DNA of 64,000 nucleotides from Anaerobacillus alkalidiazotrophicus (GTDB lineage Bacteria; Bacillota; Bacilli; Bacillales_H; Anaerobacillaceae): NCBI RefSeq assembly GCF_001866055.1, contig NZ_MLQS01000001.1, positions 1,417 to 65,416 on the forward strand, given 5' to 3'. The notes under the pieces were generated by a model. It was not told the origin of the DNA. It saw nothing but the letters and a program-made list of their open reading frames with translations, and ran no database searches. Of this stretch, positions 36,740 to 45,147 are shown piece by piece (positions within the stretch are counted from its first letter, which is position 1; each line of letters starts with the position of its first letter). A program made the translations under genes and the position numbers.

Positions 36740-36826
36740 TTCTTTTTACAAAAATAAAACACTTAACTTTCGAAAATTCCCGCATTTATTATTTGGTGGG
36801 TGCATACTTTAAATTAAATCATTGCT

Positions 36827-36869
36827 AAAAGTTGTGTGTATTGAGTCACTCTTTACATACAACTTTTTT
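36827..36869 (+). terminator. Second terminator-like hairpin
   Basis: AAAAGTTGTGTGTA pairs with TACATACAACTTTT with one mismatch and is followed by further T residues. It lies 84 bases before the next gene and could be an attenuator for it or a backup terminator for yfhED. Confidence 0.6.
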
Positions 36870-36952
36870 GCTGCTAATCGCACTTGGAATAACCACATCT
36901 TTTGTGTAAGATAGTAGTAAATATAGTTTTAAAAAGAAAGTAGGGATGTTTT

Positions 36953-37816
36953 TTGAATAACAAACTTCCACAATGCCTTCTAGGGAAAAAGGTCTATTTA
37001 AACGAAAAAAAGGCTTATACAATTAAATATCAAGACAATCGTAACAAAGACGGAATCCATGTTTTATTGTTTGTGGGCGATAAACCTGTAATTTTCGCTA
37101 TACTGAAAAAAGACGGCTCATTTAGTGAATCATTTTTTCTTGATAAAAAAACAAACGAGGCATCAGTAATAGCGATAAATCGGTATAATCGAATAGTAGA
37201 TCGAAAAGCAAAGCTACAGTTGACCCAAGATGATCTAAGGGATGCACTGCGAAGTAAAGAAGATGCAAAAATGAAAAACAATCATATTATTAAGCTTCTC
37301 GTAGATGAACACTTAGAAGATATAAGCAATGGTTGGTCTTCTCGCCTCCTCTATTTACAGATGACAGAATTTAAAACAGATCAATCTCTAATAAACGCTT
37401 CCTTAAGAGAAGCATTACGAAAAGCCAACCCACAAAAAGCATTTTACTACCTTACTCTTCATCGTCGTGATGATCTCTTACTTGAACTAATCCACCAATT
37501 ATCCAATCAAAATCAATTACTTGAAACAATTTTTGAATATTATATAGCTTTTCCTGAAGAAACCTATTTACTTTCGTTTCTGAAACAAGCTGCAAAAACA
37601 CTTCCCATAACTGATATTAAATTAATTCAAAAAGTACTTACCTTCACTCTTTCTTTCGACATACATTACAAATCCCATTACTTCAAACCTATTTTTTTAT
37701 TATTTTATAAACGCACAAAAAAAGAACCAGATATTGAAACTAAGGATTGGCTCACACAGATTTCAAGAGATTCATCGTTAAAAGGAGCTATTCGATCCAT
37801 AACAAAAACCAAATAA
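36953..37816 (+). CDS. Hypothetical protein
   Basis: A 287-residue protein with a TTG start after a modest GTAGGGA site. Residues 1-75 are beta-rich, 75-110 are charged and the C-terminal 170 residues are helical with leucine repeats, suggesting an alpha-solenoid-like part. No membrane segment, signal peptide or catalytic motif is seen, and I do not recognise a family. It is followed 66 bases later by a small membrane protein gene on the same strand. Confidence 0.6.
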   Translation: MNNKLPQCLLGKKVYLNEKKAYTIKYQDNRNKDGIHVLLFVGDKPVIFAILKKDGSFSESFFLDKKTNEASVIAINRYNRIVDRKAKLQLTQDDLRDALRSKEDAKMKNNHIIKLLVDEHLEDISNGWSSRLLYLQMTEFKTDQSLINASLREALRKANPQKAFYYLTLHRRDDLLLELIHQLSNQNQLLETIFEYYIAFPEETYLLSFLKQAAKTLPITDIKLIQKVLTFTLSFDIHYKSHYFKPIFLLFYKRTKKEPDIETKDWLTQISRDSSLKGAIRSITKTK

Positions 37817-37882
37817 TTTTTTATAACAAATTAACTCTTCTATTCTTACAACTACCTCATACAAATATGTTGAGGTGATACT

Positions 37883-38101
37883 ATGGGTAGAAAATTTATA
37901 GAACAAATTATAACTCTGTTTACTGCTGCGATTGGTGTTATGGCTGCCCTTGCTTGGAATGATGCTGTACAAGCCTTATTTAATTCTTGGTTTCCTCAAG
38001 GAGGAGGAATTAAGGAACGTTTTGTTTTTGCAATTATGATAACAGCGATCGCCGTTCTAGTTACTAGCATATTTGCAAGTTACTTAGATAAAGATAATTA
38101 A
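37883..38101 (+). CDS. DUF5654-like small membrane protein
   Basis: A 72-residue protein with two membrane helices: FTAAIGVMAALAWNDAVQAL near the start and FAIMITAIAVLVTSIFA near the end, joined by a glycine-rich loop with a basic stretch (GGGIKERF). The TAAIGV.AALAWN..V.AL pattern resembles the DUF5654 family found in archaea and bacteria; function unknown. A TTGAGGTGATACT ribosome site precedes the ATG. Confidence 0.6.
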   Translation: MGRKFIEQIITLFTAAIGVMAALAWNDAVQALFNSWFPQGGGIKERFVFAIMITAIAVLVTSIFASYLDKDN

Positions 38102-38447
38102 TTAGTTGCCCAGTTTTTTCTTAAAACAGATAAAGAATTGTTCAAAATTCAAGAAAAAACTTTTTTAGGAATTTTATCTGCCGCAAAAACACAAGTAATT
38201 TGTAAAAATTTCTCACATTATTTGAAAACAGTTGGAAATAGCACAATGATGTAGTATTAAATTATATTTTAATCCTTACGTACACTCATAACGACTGATG
38301 GTAAATAATCGCTGATTTTCCCTAATAAACAAGTTTGATAATAATTGTATAAATAATTATGATTATTTATGTGCAATAATAATTACTTTAAAGGAGAGTG
38401 AATTATATTTTCATTCAAAGACATCTTCTCAATCGTGGTGATCTTCA
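38102..38447. other. Upstream region of the ectoine operon
   Basis: About 345 bases without a recognised gene. A palindromic AT-rich stretch AATAATTATGATTATT lies near 38351. A strong SD AAAGGAG (38390-38396) lies 52 bases before the ectA ATG; an 17-codon frame from GTG 38398 ends in TGA that overlaps the ectA ATG. Osmotically controlled promoters of ectABC are known in bacilli, but I cannot pick out a -35/-10 pair here. Confidence 0.4.
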
Positions 38448-38951
38448 ATGAAAAACAATTATCATATGAATCAAACATTAACGATAGAAAAACCAACAGT
38501 TGCAGATGGAGCCTTAATGTGGCAACTAGTAAAACAATCGACACTTGATCTCAATTCTCCCTATAAATATATCATGATGTGTGAGTATTTCAGAGAAACG
38601 TGTGTGGTTGTAAAAGAAAATGATGAATTACATGGTTTTATAACTGCTTTTATTCCCCCAGACCGTCAAGACGTTATTTTTGTATGGCAAGTTGGAGTTG
38701 ATCCATCACAACAGGGTAAAGGTATAGCATCCAAAATGCTCCAAGAGTTACTTTCAAGACCTGCTTGCAAAAATGTACGATATTTAGAAGCAACTGTTAC
38801 CCCTTCTAATATTGCCTCACAGTCATTATTTCGAGGTTACGCACGAAAGAATCAAACAAATTGTGTTGTGAAAGAATGTTTCTCTGCTGACCTTTTCCCT
38901 GGTAAAGGTCATGAAGAAGAATTAACATTTCGAGTCGGACCTTTATCCTAG
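38448..38951 (+). CDS. ectA: L-2,4-diaminobutyrate acetyltransferase
   Basis: A 167-residue GNAT enzyme that acetylates L-2,4-diaminobutyrate, the second step of ectoine synthesis. The motif VWQVGVDPSQQGKGIASKML (around 83-102) contains the acetyl-CoA loop Q-x-x-G-x-G, and EATVTPSNIASQSLFRGYA is typical of EctA rather than other GNATs. Length matches the family. It is the first gene of ectABC. The ATG follows GGTGAT with short spacing; a stronger SD lies further upstream (see 38102-38447). Confidence 0.95.
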   Translation: MKNNYHMNQTLTIEKPTVADGALMWQLVKQSTLDLNSPYKYIMMCEYFRETCVVVKENDELHGFITAFIPPDRQDVIFVWQVGVDPSQQGKGIASKMLQELLSRPACKNVRYLEATVTPSNIASQSLFRGYARKNQTNCVVKECFSADLFPGKGHEEELTFRVGPLS

Positions 38952-39036
38952 TAAACAGATCAGAAAACTTTCATTCATTTAGTAATACCTAATAATTTAA
39001 AATGATTTCTAATAAATCGAGGAGGTTTCATTAAAC

Positions 39037-40320
39037 ATGGTAAATAATGATTTGAAAATATTTGAGGAATTAGAATCAAGTGTACGTAGTTATGTAAGAA
39101 GCTTTCCAACTGTATTCAAAAAAGCAAAAGGCTATAAAATGTGGGATATTAACGGAAAGGAATACATCGATTTTTTTGCAGGTGCTGGTGCCCTAAATTA
39201 TGGACATAATGATGAAAAAATGAAAAAAAAGCTACTAGAATATATAGCACAAGATGGTATTGTCCACTCTCTTGATATGGCCACAGAAGCGAAAGCAAAT
39301 TTCTTAGAGAAATTTAACGAAGTAATTCTAAAGCCTCGTAACATGAATTACAAAGTAATGTTCCCGGGACCTACTGGAACAAACACTGTAGAGAGTGCTT
39401 TGAAACTTGCACGCAAAGTAACTGGCAGAACAAATGTTATTTCTTTTACAAACGGATTTCATGGAATGACGATTGGTTCATTATCTGTTACAGGCAATTC
39501 TGCAAAACGCCAAGGTGCTGGTATTCCTCTTCAACACGTAGTAACAATGCCTTACGATAATTTTGTTAGTAACAATCTCGACACCGTGGAGTATCTCGAA
39601 CGCTTTTTAGAAGATAACGGTAGTGGCGTTGACATCCCAGCTGCTATGATTCTCGAGACAGTCCAAGGTGAAGGTGGTATTAATGCCGCAAAGTTCGAGT
39701 GGCTAAAACGTATTGAAGAAGTATGTAAACGTTGGGGCATTTTACTTATCATTGATGATGTGCAAGCAGGAGTAGGTCGTACAGGTACTTTCTTCTCATT
39801 TGAAAAAGCAGGTATCAATCCTGATATTGTTTGTCTATCAAAATCAATTGGTGGAAACGGTCTACCACTAGCACTTACATTAATTAAGCCCGAACTAGAC
39901 ATTTGGAATCCGGGTGAACATAACGGAACATTCCGAGGAAATAACTTTGCTTTCATAACAGCAACAGAATCTCTTACTTATTGGGAAACTGATGAGTTTG
40001 AAAAAAGTATTGAAGAGAAGTCAGTAAAAATTACTGAATTTTTAAATAATATCGTTGAAAAATATCCAGAACTTAACGGGAAAGTAAAGGGTCGTGGCCT
40101 TATGCAAGGAATTAGTACTCCGATTGAAGGTCTTGCTAGTGAAATTGCTGCTAAAGCATTTGAAAATGGATTAATTATGGAAACAGCTGGACCTGAAGAT
40201 GAAGTATTCAAATTATTCCCACCTCTTACTATTGATAACGAAGGTTTAGAGAAAGGGTTTAAAATCATTGAAGAAAGTGTTCGTAGCTTAGTAGCATCGA
40301 AACAATTAGTTGGACAATAA
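39037..40320 (+). CDS. ectB: Diaminobutyrate-2-oxoglutarate transaminase
   Basis: A 427-residue class III PLP aminotransferase that makes L-2,4-diaminobutyrate from aspartate semialdehyde with glutamate, the first committed step of ectoine synthesis. Family motifs are [20 protein letters not shown] (111-130), [25 protein letters not shown] (238-250) and the PLP lysine K269 in [11 protein letters not shown]. It follows ectA by 85 bases with AGGAGGTTTC ahead of the ATG. Glutamate demand links it to gltB and nitrogen supply. Confidence 0.96.
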   Translation: MVNNDLKIFEELESSVRSYVRSFPTVFKKAKGYKMWDINGKEYIDFFAGAGALNYGHNDEKMKKKLLEYIAQDGIVHSLDMATEAKANFLEKFNEVILKPRNMNYKVMFPGPTGTNTVESALKLARKVTGRTNVISFTNGFHGMTIGSLSVTGNSAKRQGAGIPLQHVVTMPYDNFVSNNLDTVEYLERFLEDNGSGVDIPAAMILETVQGEGGINAAKFEWLKRIEEVCKRWGILLIIDDVQAGVGRTGTFFSFEKAGINPDIVCLSKSIGGNGLPLALTLIKPELDIWNPGEHNGTFRGNNFAFITATESLTYWETDEFEKSIEEKSVKITEFLNNIVEKYPELNGKVKGRGLMQGISTPIEGLASEIAAKAFENGLIMETAGPEDEVFKLFPPLTIDNEGLEKGFKIIEESVRSLVASKQLVGQ

Positions 40321-40365
40321 AAAAAACAATAAAAATTTTCTAGATATTTTCGAGGAGGAACAGTA

Positions 40366-40761
40366 ATGAAAGTTGTAAAATTAGAAGATATTATCGGAAC
40401 AGATCAAGAAGTAAAAGGTGAAAACTGGACTAGTCGTCGTCTACTTTTAGCGAAAGACAATATGGGCTATTCGGTACATGACACAATCATTAAAGCTGGA
40501 ACTGAAACACATATTTGGTACCAAAATCACCTTGAAGCTGTATATTGTATTGAAGGGGAAGGTGAAGTTGTTACTTTAAAAGATAATAAAGTTCATCCAA
40601 TTACAGCAAACAGCATTTATGCCCTTGATGAAAATGATGAGCATTTACTAAGAGCAAAGACAACTATGCGTATGGTATGTGTATTTAACCCACCAATTAC
40701 CGGAAAAGAAATCCACGATGAAAATGGAGTTTATCCACTTGTAGAAGAAACAAAAAAATAA
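40366..40761 (+). CDS. ectC: L-ectoine synthase
   Basis: A 131-residue cupin-fold enzyme that closes N-gamma-acetyl-diaminobutyrate to ectoine. Metal and substrate residues sit in [20 protein letters not shown] (around 47-66) and [12 protein letters not shown] (85-96). The C-terminus carries [18 protein letters not shown] typical of the family. It ends the ectABC operon, 45 bases after ectB. No ectD hydroxylase follows, so only ectoine is predicted from this locus. Confidence 0.96.
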   Translation: MKVVKLEDIIGTDQEVKGENWTSRRLLLAKDNMGYSVHDTIIKAGTETHIWYQNHLEAVYCIEGEGEVVTLKDNKVHPITANSIYALDENDEHLLRAKTTMRMVCVFNPPITGKEIHDENGVYPLVEETKK

Positions 40762-40771
40762 GAAGAACTTA

Positions 40772-40807
40772 CCCTCGCTTGTCATTAATCAAGCGGGGGT
40801 TTTTTTG
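40772..40807 (+). terminator. Terminator of ectABC
   Basis: CCCTCGCTTG-TCATTAAT-CAAGCGGGGG with a single mismatch, followed by seven T residues. Confidence 0.9.
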
Positions 40808-40921
40808 TTAACCCTAGTCATATACATTTTTATTTCTGGACCTTTTAGAAAATGCCTACTATTCCTGTATGAAAATCAAATCACAACAAAATATAAGTGT
40901 ATAGTTATTCCACTAGCTGAG

Positions 40922-41632
40922 GTGAGAATTATCAAATTATCTGTATTGAGTATGAATATTCGTCATGGTCGTGGTTTGGACGGGAAAGTGAATTTAAAAC
41001 GCATTGCTGAATTACTAAAGAATTCGAAAGCAACAATTATAGGTTTAAATGAGGTCGATAAATATTTTTCAAGAAGAAGTAATTTTGTCGATCAAGCAAA
41101 TTGGTTAGCAAGTGAATTGAACATGTTCTATGTTTATGGACCAGCTATCTCATTAAAATGGGCCACAACAAGAGAATATGGCAATGCCCTATTAAGTATT
41201 TATCCGATAGTTCAACACACAAATAATATTTTTCGCTTGACTACTAAAATAGCTGAACCAAGGTCTGTTTTAGAAGCAACAGTTAATGTAAATGAAAGAA
41301 AACTGAAAGTATTGGTTGGTCACTTTAGCTTTCACCCTACCTTACACAATAGACAAATAGAGTTTTGCCTTGGAACTGATGAATCGTATCCTCTAATAAT
41401 TATGGGGGATTTAAATCGAAAACCTAATTCTTCTAGTTATAAAAAAATGGTGAAAAAATACCACGATTGTAGCTTTAATAATAACGATTTTACATTCCCT
41501 TCTAAAAAACCTAAATCCAAAATTGATTATATATTTGTAAACAAGTATTTTACTGTCGATTGCGCTAACGTTATCAAAAGTGATGCTTCTGACCATTTAC
41601 CGGTATTTTCAAAATTAAAATTATTGAGTTGA
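40922..41632 (+). CDS. Endonuclease/exonuclease/phosphatase family protein
   Basis: An EEP-fold hydrolase of about 235 residues. Active-site motifs are visible in order: SMNIRHG, GLNEVD with the metal glutamate, VGHFSFHP, GDLNRKPNS and the terminal SDHLPV. The substrate (phosphodiester, phosphoinositide-like or nucleic acid) is open. The start is uncertain: family N-termini would begin near IIKLSVLSMN, but the best SD GAGGTGA (40919-40925) is followed at the right distance only by ATT/ATC codons. GTG 40922 or TTG 40946 are ordinary alternatives. Upstream in-frame codons reach into the ectC terminator and are unlikely to be used. Confidence 0.75.
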   Translation: MRIIKLSVLSMNIRHGRGLDGKVNLKRIAELLKNSKATIIGLNEVDKYFSRRSNFVDQANWLASELNMFYVYGPAISLKWATTREYGNALLSIYPIVQHTNNIFRLTTKIAEPRSVLEATVNVNERKLKVLVGHFSFHPTLHNRQIEFCLGTDESYPLIIMGDLNRKPNSSSYKKMVKKYHDCSFNNNDFTFPSKKPKSKIDYIFVNKYFTVDCANVIKSDASDHLPVFSKLKLLS

Positions 41633-41647
41633 ATTGAAGTAATATTC

Positions 41648-41687
41648 AAAAAGGAAGGATGATATATTATACTCCATCCTTCCTTTA
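41648..41687. terminator. Bidirectional terminator between convergent genes
   Basis: AAAGGAAGGATG and CATCCTTCCTTT form a near-perfect stem around a 14-base loop, between the EEP gene and the WG-repeat gene. Confidence 0.8.
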
Positions 41688-41708
41688 GCTAATTAAAATA
41701 TTGATAGT

Positions 41709-43427
41709 TCAATGGAAAGAAAGCCAAAATTCCCCTTTCTTATCGATGATATCGATTATTTTTAAGAAAGGTATTTTAAATGTCGGAAAGCCCGCTGCAT
41801 AAGGGCCAATTTCATAAGGTTCAAAATAAATAACCAGAAATTCTTCTTCAACATAAAACGGCTGATTTTTAGATATTCCTTTATAGGCACCTGGAAATAC
41901 ATAGTCATACTTCGGATCAGTTTTTATCATATGTCTAATAATTTCACTTAAGCGTTCCACGTAATCACTATCTTTTTTAAACAGATTCTCTAACTCATAA
42001 AACCGACCGTTAATTAAATTTATATTGACAAAAGTTTTATTTGGCATTCCGTGGGCTGCTCCAAAATAATACTCATAACCATACAACTCTATAACGAGCA
42101 GATTTTTTTTGAAAAAGGTCACATTAAAATCACCATTATAGCTATAATCTAGTTGTTCGTTTTGTTTGATTTTTTTTAATTTTGATAACAATTTTAGTCT
42201 TTTATTAACTACCATTTCTATGACACCAATTTTTAAGCCATCGAGTTGTGGATAATACACAACATAATCTTTATTAGGTTTATATTTTTTTTCCAGTATA
42301 CGATACCGTTTTGTTAAAGGAATGATTGTATTTTGTTTCCATATGAGTTTTCCTTTTCTATCTACGTAGCTAACTCTAGTATTTTCAAGAACACGAATTA
42401 ACTTCCCAACTAAAGTAACACTATCCGCGTTTTTCACAACAGGAAGGCCGCGTGCCCTATTTCCTGAACGATCGATAAAATAAGCTTTTTCATCTTCTGA
42501 TACAGAAGCAATTCCCTGATCAAACAAAGAAATATGATTATATTTAAAAGCTGTGAGAACTTCTCCCTTCCAATTTGCAACAGCATACTTTGAACCAAGA
42601 TATGGCCTTTGTTCGTCTATAGCTTTACCTACTGCAACTCGGTGTTCTCCTAGGATCGTAATATCATTATAAATTGGCTTTATAATGTAAGCACCTTTTT
42701 TATTTATTAAACCAAACTTATTTCCGAAATCTTCTGCTGCATTTACAACCGCCCTCCCATTTTCAAAAGGTTGTGCACTAGTAAAGGATGGTTGAATGAC
42801 AATAGTTCCTTCTGTATTTACGTACCCATACTTCCCTTTGACACTTTTCCGAAACGAGAGCATATTTTCTCCATAATTTCCTACATAATTATAAAAAAAT
42901 AATTTAATTTCGTTACCATTAATATCAATTAACGAAAAAGTATCTTCCTTGATTTTGACAACAGCCATACCGTCTTTAAAATCACTAGCCATTTCATATT
43001 GTAAAGGGATAACGACATTTCCTGCTTTGTTCAAATAGCCATATTTAAATTTCCCGTCTGTATCAATATCTGAAAATAACGCTCTACCATCTTGATACAT
43101 ACTAATAAAATTAAATGGTTTTGAATTTAATAGTAATCCCCTTTCATCTATCACATGAAAGCCATTATCTAAAACAACCGTCGCTCGACCCTCAGAAAAT
43201 TCATTAATAGATTCAAATTTCGGTGGTATGACAAAATTCCCTTTAACATTAATACCACCATAACGTTGTTTCGTTTTTACAATTGCCAATCCATTACTTT
43301 GAAAGTCATTTGCAAAATCAAAATGAGGTTTAATTTCGAATTCACCAGTTTCATTAATATATCCCCATTTCGTTCCATCCTTTGTTTTTAATGAAGCTGT
43401 ATATAAGAAGTTATTATTAATGTCCAT
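41709..43427 (-). CDS. WG-repeat protein with C-terminal DUF3298-like domain
   Basis: A 572-residue protein with about eight WG/KWG beta-repeats in its first ~380 residues (KWGYINETGEFEIKPHF, YGYLNKAGNVVIPLQYEMA, KYGYVNTEGTIVIQPSFTSA, FGLINKKGAYIIKPIYND and others). The last ~190 residues resemble a DUF3298/DUF4163 region (NLINGRFYELENLF; FPGAYKGISKNQPFYVEEEF). No signal peptide is seen, so it appears cytoplasmic. WG-repeat proteins lack a known general function. It converges on the EEP gene. Confidence 0.8.
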   Translation of the reverse strand: MDINNNFLYTASLKTKDGTKWGYINETGEFEIKPHFDFANDFQSNGLAIVKTKQRYGGINVKGNFVIPPKFESINEFSEGRATVVLDNGFHVIDERGLLLNSKPFNFISMYQDGRALFSDIDTDGKFKYGYLNKAGNVVIPLQYEMASDFKDGMAVVKIKEDTFSLIDINGNEIKLFFYNYVGNYGENMLSFRKSVKGKYGYVNTEGTIVIQPSFTSAQPFENGRAVVNAAEDFGNKFGLINKKGAYIIKPIYNDITILGEHRVAVGKAIDEQRPYLGSKYAVANWKGEVLTAFKYNHISLFDQGIASVSEDEKAYFIDRSGNRARGLPVVKNADSVTLVGKLIRVLENTRVSYVDRKGKLIWKQNTIIPLTKRYRILEKKYKPNKDYVVYYPQLDGLKIGVIEMVVNKRLKLLSKLKKIKQNEQLDYSYNGDFNVTFFKKNLLVIELYGYEYYFGAAHGMPNKTFVNINLINGRFYELENLFKKDSDYVERLSEIIRHMIKTDPKYDYVFPGAYKGISKNQPFYVEEEFLVIYFEPYEIGPYAAGFPTFKIPFLKIIDIIDKKGEFWLSFH

Positions 43428-43562
43428 CCATAAATTCTCCTAATAACGTTTTCTGTATTATATGGAGATTTGTTTAGGTTCGTGCCTACTAGTTCGATTA
43501 ATATAACTCTATATTTTTTTAATTGTTAGTTTAATAAGTTGTTATTTTAGAAAGACTGATAA

Positions 43563-43688
43563 CAACGATATCAGCACGAATACATTGAACAAATTAACAA
43601 AATACTTACAAGTGCGAAGGATGAAACAGAAGAAGTTGAATACATTAATTTATATTTAGAAGAATTAAGATCATTATTTTCCCAATGA
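43563..43688 (+). pseudogene. Possible remnant of a small coding sequence
   Basis: A 41-codon open stretch with protein-like composition (reads YQHEYIEQINKIL, then EEVEYINLYLEEL) ends in TGA at 43686 and is preceded in frame by TGA TAA without any start codon. It may be the tail of a decayed small helical protein gene. Alternatively it is chance; the support is weak. Confidence 0.25.
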
Positions 43689-43701
43689 TCTGCTTTTATC
43701 C

Positions 43702-43824
43702 AACTGAGTGAATTTCTAATTACCTAAATGGAGCTACATAAGTCTAAATGTTGTTGGAAACGATCTTCATCCAACAACATTTAGTATCAGAGTAGAAAAT
43801 AAGCAATTATGAAATTCCTTAAAC
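43702..43824. repeat. Repeat family 3, full copy
   Basis: CAACTGAGTGAATTTCTAAT, TTACCTAAATGGAGCTACAT, a clean hairpin of CTAAATGTTGTTGG with CCAACAACATTTAG, and an end GAAATTCCTTAAAC that roughly inverts the start. It matches 20091-20217. The rest of the gap 43428-43915 has no gene apart from the possible remnant at 43563. Confidence 0.7.
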
Positions 43825-43915
43825 TAAATAACTAAAAAATTGTTGGACAAAGTCCCATTTTTCCCTTACTTACATATTTTACTTTTGTATGTAATGAATG
43901 AAGGGAGAGGGAAGC

Positions 43916-44698
43916 ATGTATCACTTTTATCAACCTACAAATATAGTTGTCCAAAATGCGGCACTGTACGATTTACTAGCTAATTATTATAAGTATCTAG
44001 ATCCTCAAAGGCATATTCACTATTATCAGTTGCACTTCATGTGTATGCAACAACTTTGCCAACTCCAAGCACAGCAACAACTTTATAGACACTTTGAAGA
44101 AAATAGAAATTATTACAGAGCAAATGCGAAGGTTCGTGTACTTCACGCCTCACCAGATGCTCCAGCTGTTGACGTTTATGTAAATGGAGAAAAAACTTTT
44201 GATAATATGACATATTATCAAATTAGCCCTTATCTAGAAATTCCAGCAGGCTCTTATGAGGTAGAAATTTACCCTGCCGGACAAACGACCAATCCTGTTC
44301 TAAGTCAAAGTGTTGAAGTGGAAGCTGACAAAAACTATACAGTCGCTGCTAGTGATCGCCTCAATAATATTCAGCTAGTTCCTGTTGTCGATACAACCGA
44401 TATCCCTAGAAACAAGTCTAAAGTTAGGTTTTTACACATATCACCTAATACCCCTGCAGTAGACATCGCCGTGCAAGATGGAGATATTTTATTTGAAAAC
44501 ATTTCTTTTGGTAATGCTTCAAATTATATAGAAGTAGACCCTGGCAGAGTTACACTTGAAGTTCGAAAAGCTGGAACAAATGAGGTTATCTTAACACTTC
44601 GAAACACTAATCTCAGAGCAAACCAAGCTTATACAATTACGGCAATCGGAATTTATGAAGGACGACCACGGTTAGAAGCACTCATTTTAGAGCCGTGA
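43916..44698 (+). CDS. DUF4397 domain protein
   Basis: A 260-residue protein with two tandem DUF4397-type beta-sandwich modules (KVRVLHASPDAPAVDVYVNG at about 74 and KVRFLHISPNTPAVDIAVQDG at about 171). A ~70-residue N-terminal extension is rich in tyrosine, glutamine and histidine (YYQLHFMCMQQLCQLQAQQQ). No signal peptide is evident, although DUF4397 proteins are usually at the cell surface or in the spore coat. The ATG at 43916 lies just after GGGAGAGG. Function unknown. Confidence 0.8.
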   Translation: MYHFYQPTNIVVQNAALYDLLANYYKYLDPQRHIHYYQLHFMCMQQLCQLQAQQQLYRHFEENRNYYRANAKVRVLHASPDAPAVDVYVNGEKTFDNMTYYQISPYLEIPAGSYEVEIYPAGQTTNPVLSQSVEVEADKNYTVAASDRLNNIQLVPVVDTTDIPRNKSKVRFLHISPNTPAVDIAVQDGDILFENISFGNASNYIEVDPGRVTLEVRKAGTNEVILTLRNTNLRANQAYTITAIGIYEGRPRLEALILEP

Positions 44699-44885
44699 AC
44701 TACTATCCGTTAGTTTTTGCCCTTCACCTAGTTTAAAGATGGGTGGAATACCCTTGACGAATTTGCTATTTACCTTCCGAAAAGTGGGGAAGTTACCTAA
44801 TCATTCGTTGTGCTTTAGCTAGGAAAATTTAAATTTTCAGCTTTAAATCTTGTTAATACAAAAGACTGTTTTCGTAAACTTTATT

Positions 44886-44928
44886 GCTTTTAGGTCATCA
44901 AGCATTCGCTTAGTTACGACCTAAAAGC
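44886..44928 (+). terminator. Hairpin after the DUF4397 gene
   Basis: GCTTTTAGGTC and GACCTAAAAGC form an 11-bp stem with further internal pairing (AAGC/CGCTT) and no T-run. It lies about 190 bases after the stop, so its role is unclear. Confidence 0.4.
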
Positions 44929-44962
44929 TAATAGCAACAATCTTTTAGAAAAGAGCGATACA

Positions 44963-45008
44963 AAAAGATAAAGGCTGTATCAAAATAAATTGAAAGCCTT
45001 TATCTTTT
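44963..45008 (-). terminator. Terminator at the end of the nif operon
   Basis: Perfect 14-bp stem AAAAGATAAAGGCT / AGCCTTTATCTTTT around an 18-base loop. It lies between nifV and the DUF4397 gene and can serve both strands. Confidence 0.7.
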
Positions 45009-45028
45009 ATTAATACTATTAATCTAAT

Positions 45029-45080
45029 TTAATGAATTTCTTAATTCATTATTCTCCCCACTAAGATACTGTATCTAAGT
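45029..45080. repeat. Repeat family 3, inverted fragment
   Basis: The reverse complement reads TAGATACAGTATCTTAGTGG, then GAGAATAATGAATTAAGAAA, matching the right end of the family 3 copy at 20671-20755. Only the right half is present. Confidence 0.5.
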
Positions 45081-45147
45081 GCAGTACATTTTATTAACTA
45101 AATTTATAAGATTGTCACACCGCTCTTTTTTCCATCGACTTTTCTAC

